A stretch of DNA of 22,854 nt, from assembly GCA_004335635.1 (NCBI GenBank), contig QAXH01000490.1:1-22854 (forward strand). Direction: 5' to 3'. The stretch is from Chloromonas sp. AAM2 (taxonomy: Eukaryota; Chlorophyta; Chlorophyceae; Chlamydomonadales; Chlamydomonadaceae). Below the pieces are notes generated by a model. The model had not been told where the DNA came from. It did not search any database and saw nothing but the letters and a program-made list of their open reading frames with translations. Below are positions 21,745-22,854 of this stretch, piece after piece. The position numbers and the translations under genes were made by a program. Within the stretch, counting starts at the first letter, position 1; the number at the start of each line of letters is the position of its first letter.

Positions 21745-22017
21745 ATGAGACTCTTGCGTAAGGGGATGCACATGCTCTTGATTTGCACGTTACAAGCCCT
21801 GCAGAAAAGGGCGTTTACAGGGACGGGTTGTATAAGCGTATGCCCTTCAGTACACCAGCATCAAGCCTCTTGCATGCCAGAGGGAGAGTTCATGGCGCGT
21901 TTGTGTGCAAACGTCACTCGGATGCTGGATAAGGATTCTTTCCATAGGTTCCGGACGCAGCACACGAGTTTGAAGCAACTGGAACACTTGGTGGCGACTT
22001 ACATTACCGACTTCTGA
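21745..22017 (+). CDS. Uncertain small ORF or terminal exon, 90 aa, no recognised family
   Basis: An open frame from ATG 21745 to TGA 22015-22017. Its last 45 or so residues look like an ordinary amphipathic helical protein (EFMARLCANVTRML, LKQLEHLVATYITDF) rather than low-complexity noise. A ctgcag at about 21799-21804 could be a splice acceptor, making this the last exon of an unseen gene. No motif identifies it, and it may be chance. Confidence 0.2.
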   Translation: MRLLRKGMHMLLICTLQALQKRAFTGTGCISVCPSVHQHQASCMPEGEFMARLCANVTRMLDKDSFHRFRTQHTSLKQLEHLVATYITDF

Positions 22018-22227
22018 GGTACCGGTCAGGACGGGTCACACACCCATTTTGTCTTTCGACACTGTAGTTCCTTTCTCCTGATTTCGCTGACTTAGAAGTG
22101 GCAATGCACCGTCTACCACAACACGCGATGTTCACCCCGCTGTTTACCCCGTGTGCAAATGACACACACACACTGTGGTAGACAACATGGTTCTGCCATT
22201 ACTTTGCATGTGACATGTGACCAGCAT

Positions 22228-22315
22228 GTGACATGTGACCAGCAGCCGGTGGAGGGTCGCAGAAACGGTGTCATGGACGTGCCATCATCCACCCCCCAGC
22301 AGCAGCGGCAAACCT
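22228..22315 (+). pseudogene. Displaced copy of a CXC-gene exon 10 fragment
   Basis: About 88 bp matches exon 10 at 17473-17559 with only a few differences (gccaTcatcc for gccaCcatcc, one extra C in the C-run, and changes in the following cagcagc tract). The copy still reads [20 protein letters not shown]. Just upstream the gcatgtgacatgtgaccagc block is itself duplicated (22207-22224 and 22225-22242). Similarity fades beyond both ends. Confidence 0.8.
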
Positions 22316-22512
22316 CGGCGACCTTGGCCCTCAGATCGCACCTGCAAAGCCAATGGGCGCGCAGGGGACACGGTATCTCGCATGCTAGTTACTCAAAGTC
22401 GCGATCTGCGGCCTCAGGCAGGCCTTGGACTTGGTGCGGGTTTGGGTGGCGGCGGACTCACACAGTACCTATAATTGTGTACACCCGGCATCAGGTTCAA
22501 GTTGACGTCAGC

Positions 22513-22553
22513 AGCCAATGGTTGAGGTTGCTGGTTCGATTCCCACTAGTGGG
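22513..22553 (+). other. tRNA-like box A / box B pair followed by a 12-bp palindrome
   Basis: AGCCAATGGTTG (22513-22524) resembles an RNA polymerase III box A, and GGTTCGATTCC (22533-22543) matches the box B consensus, but they are only 8 bp apart, too close for a normal tRNA. CCCACTAGTGGG (22542-22553) is a perfect palindrome overlapping the end of box B. It could be a decayed tRNA-derived element or coincidence. Confidence 0.25.
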
Positions 22554-22854
22554 AGCTACCGAACAGCCCACTCCACTCTCAGGAATACGTCAGCGTGCCA
22601 GCCTTTAGGCCAACCCTCCTGGTCATTGCAGGAAGTCGTCTGCACTGAAAAACACCTGAATAGATGCTCGCTGCGTTTGTCAAAAGCTACAAAATGACCT
22701 GCCCCATGCACCTGAACAAAAACACCAGGCCAGCCCTGCGTCAGCGCCCGGACATCTCCTGAGCATCTCATGAGCACAGCATGCCACAGAACTACCCTCT
22801 TCTTGAGCATCAGGCAATCTAGAGCTAGCGGCGGGCACCTTGCGCTCGGGCGTC

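Larger units (their letters stand above)
20564..22854. other. 3' flank of the CXC gene, mostly without recognisable genes
   Basis: The left part is probably 3' UTR. The region holds a 32-bp direct repeat (20849-20901), a CCAAT/ATTGG inverted pair around acaattgt (about 21425-21460), an uncertain small ORF (21745-22017), the displaced exon 10 fragment (22228-22315), and a tRNA-like box A/B pair near 22513-22553. No tRNA, rRNA or known transposon ORF was recognised. Confidence 0.45.

Noticed and set aside
22153..22608. 151-codon open frame over the displaced exon 10 fragment
   Set aside because: Only about 30 codons match the CXC gene; the rest shows no protein character and includes the tRNA-like boxes.

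Overview
The window looks like nuclear DNA of a green alga (Chlorophyta). Three genes on the + strand are split by GT-AG introns whose 3' ends are nearly always GCAG-like. Chlorophyte-style TGTAA motifs lie downstream of the genes. One gene encodes a plastid protein with a bipartite chloroplast/thylakoid-lumen targeting signal. The introns are littered with CATGCA-type words and short tandem duplications. The species cannot be named from the sequence. All exon models below were built by hand, by matching splice sites, reading phase and protein-family conservation; no transcript evidence was available.

Layout, left to right. (1) 1-333: the 3' end of an ankyrin-repeat gene with 30-residue repeats, broken by a 1-nt deletion. 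(2) 882-3359: a six-exon gene for the photosystem II assembly factor Psb27 (186 aa). (3) 3826-7367: a seven-exon gene for a small BET/GTE-type protein (386 aa) with one bromodomain, an NET domain and an acidic tail. (4) 7368-10050: 2.7 kb with no convincing gene. (5) 10051-20563: a twelve-exon gene for a very large TSO1/LIN54-type CXC protein (about 2,553 aa). Its canonical double CXC (CRC) domain sits at the N-terminus, followed by huge Gln/His-rich and other low-complexity regions. (6) 20564-22854: 3' flank with small repeats, an uncertain ORF, and a displaced copy of part of exon 10 of the CXC gene.

The three intact genes do not form one pathway. Psb27 acts in the thylakoid lumen. The other two encode predicted nuclear proteins: an acetyl-lysine reader and a sequence-specific DNA-binding protein of the MuvB/DREAM-associated type.

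The most unusual observation is in the NET-domain part of the bromodomain gene. The end of exon 5 with its donor, the start of exon 6 with its acceptor, and the end of exon 6 with its donor all have diverged extra copies inside the adjoining introns. In intron 5 the extra donor and extra acceptor are nested inside the real pair.
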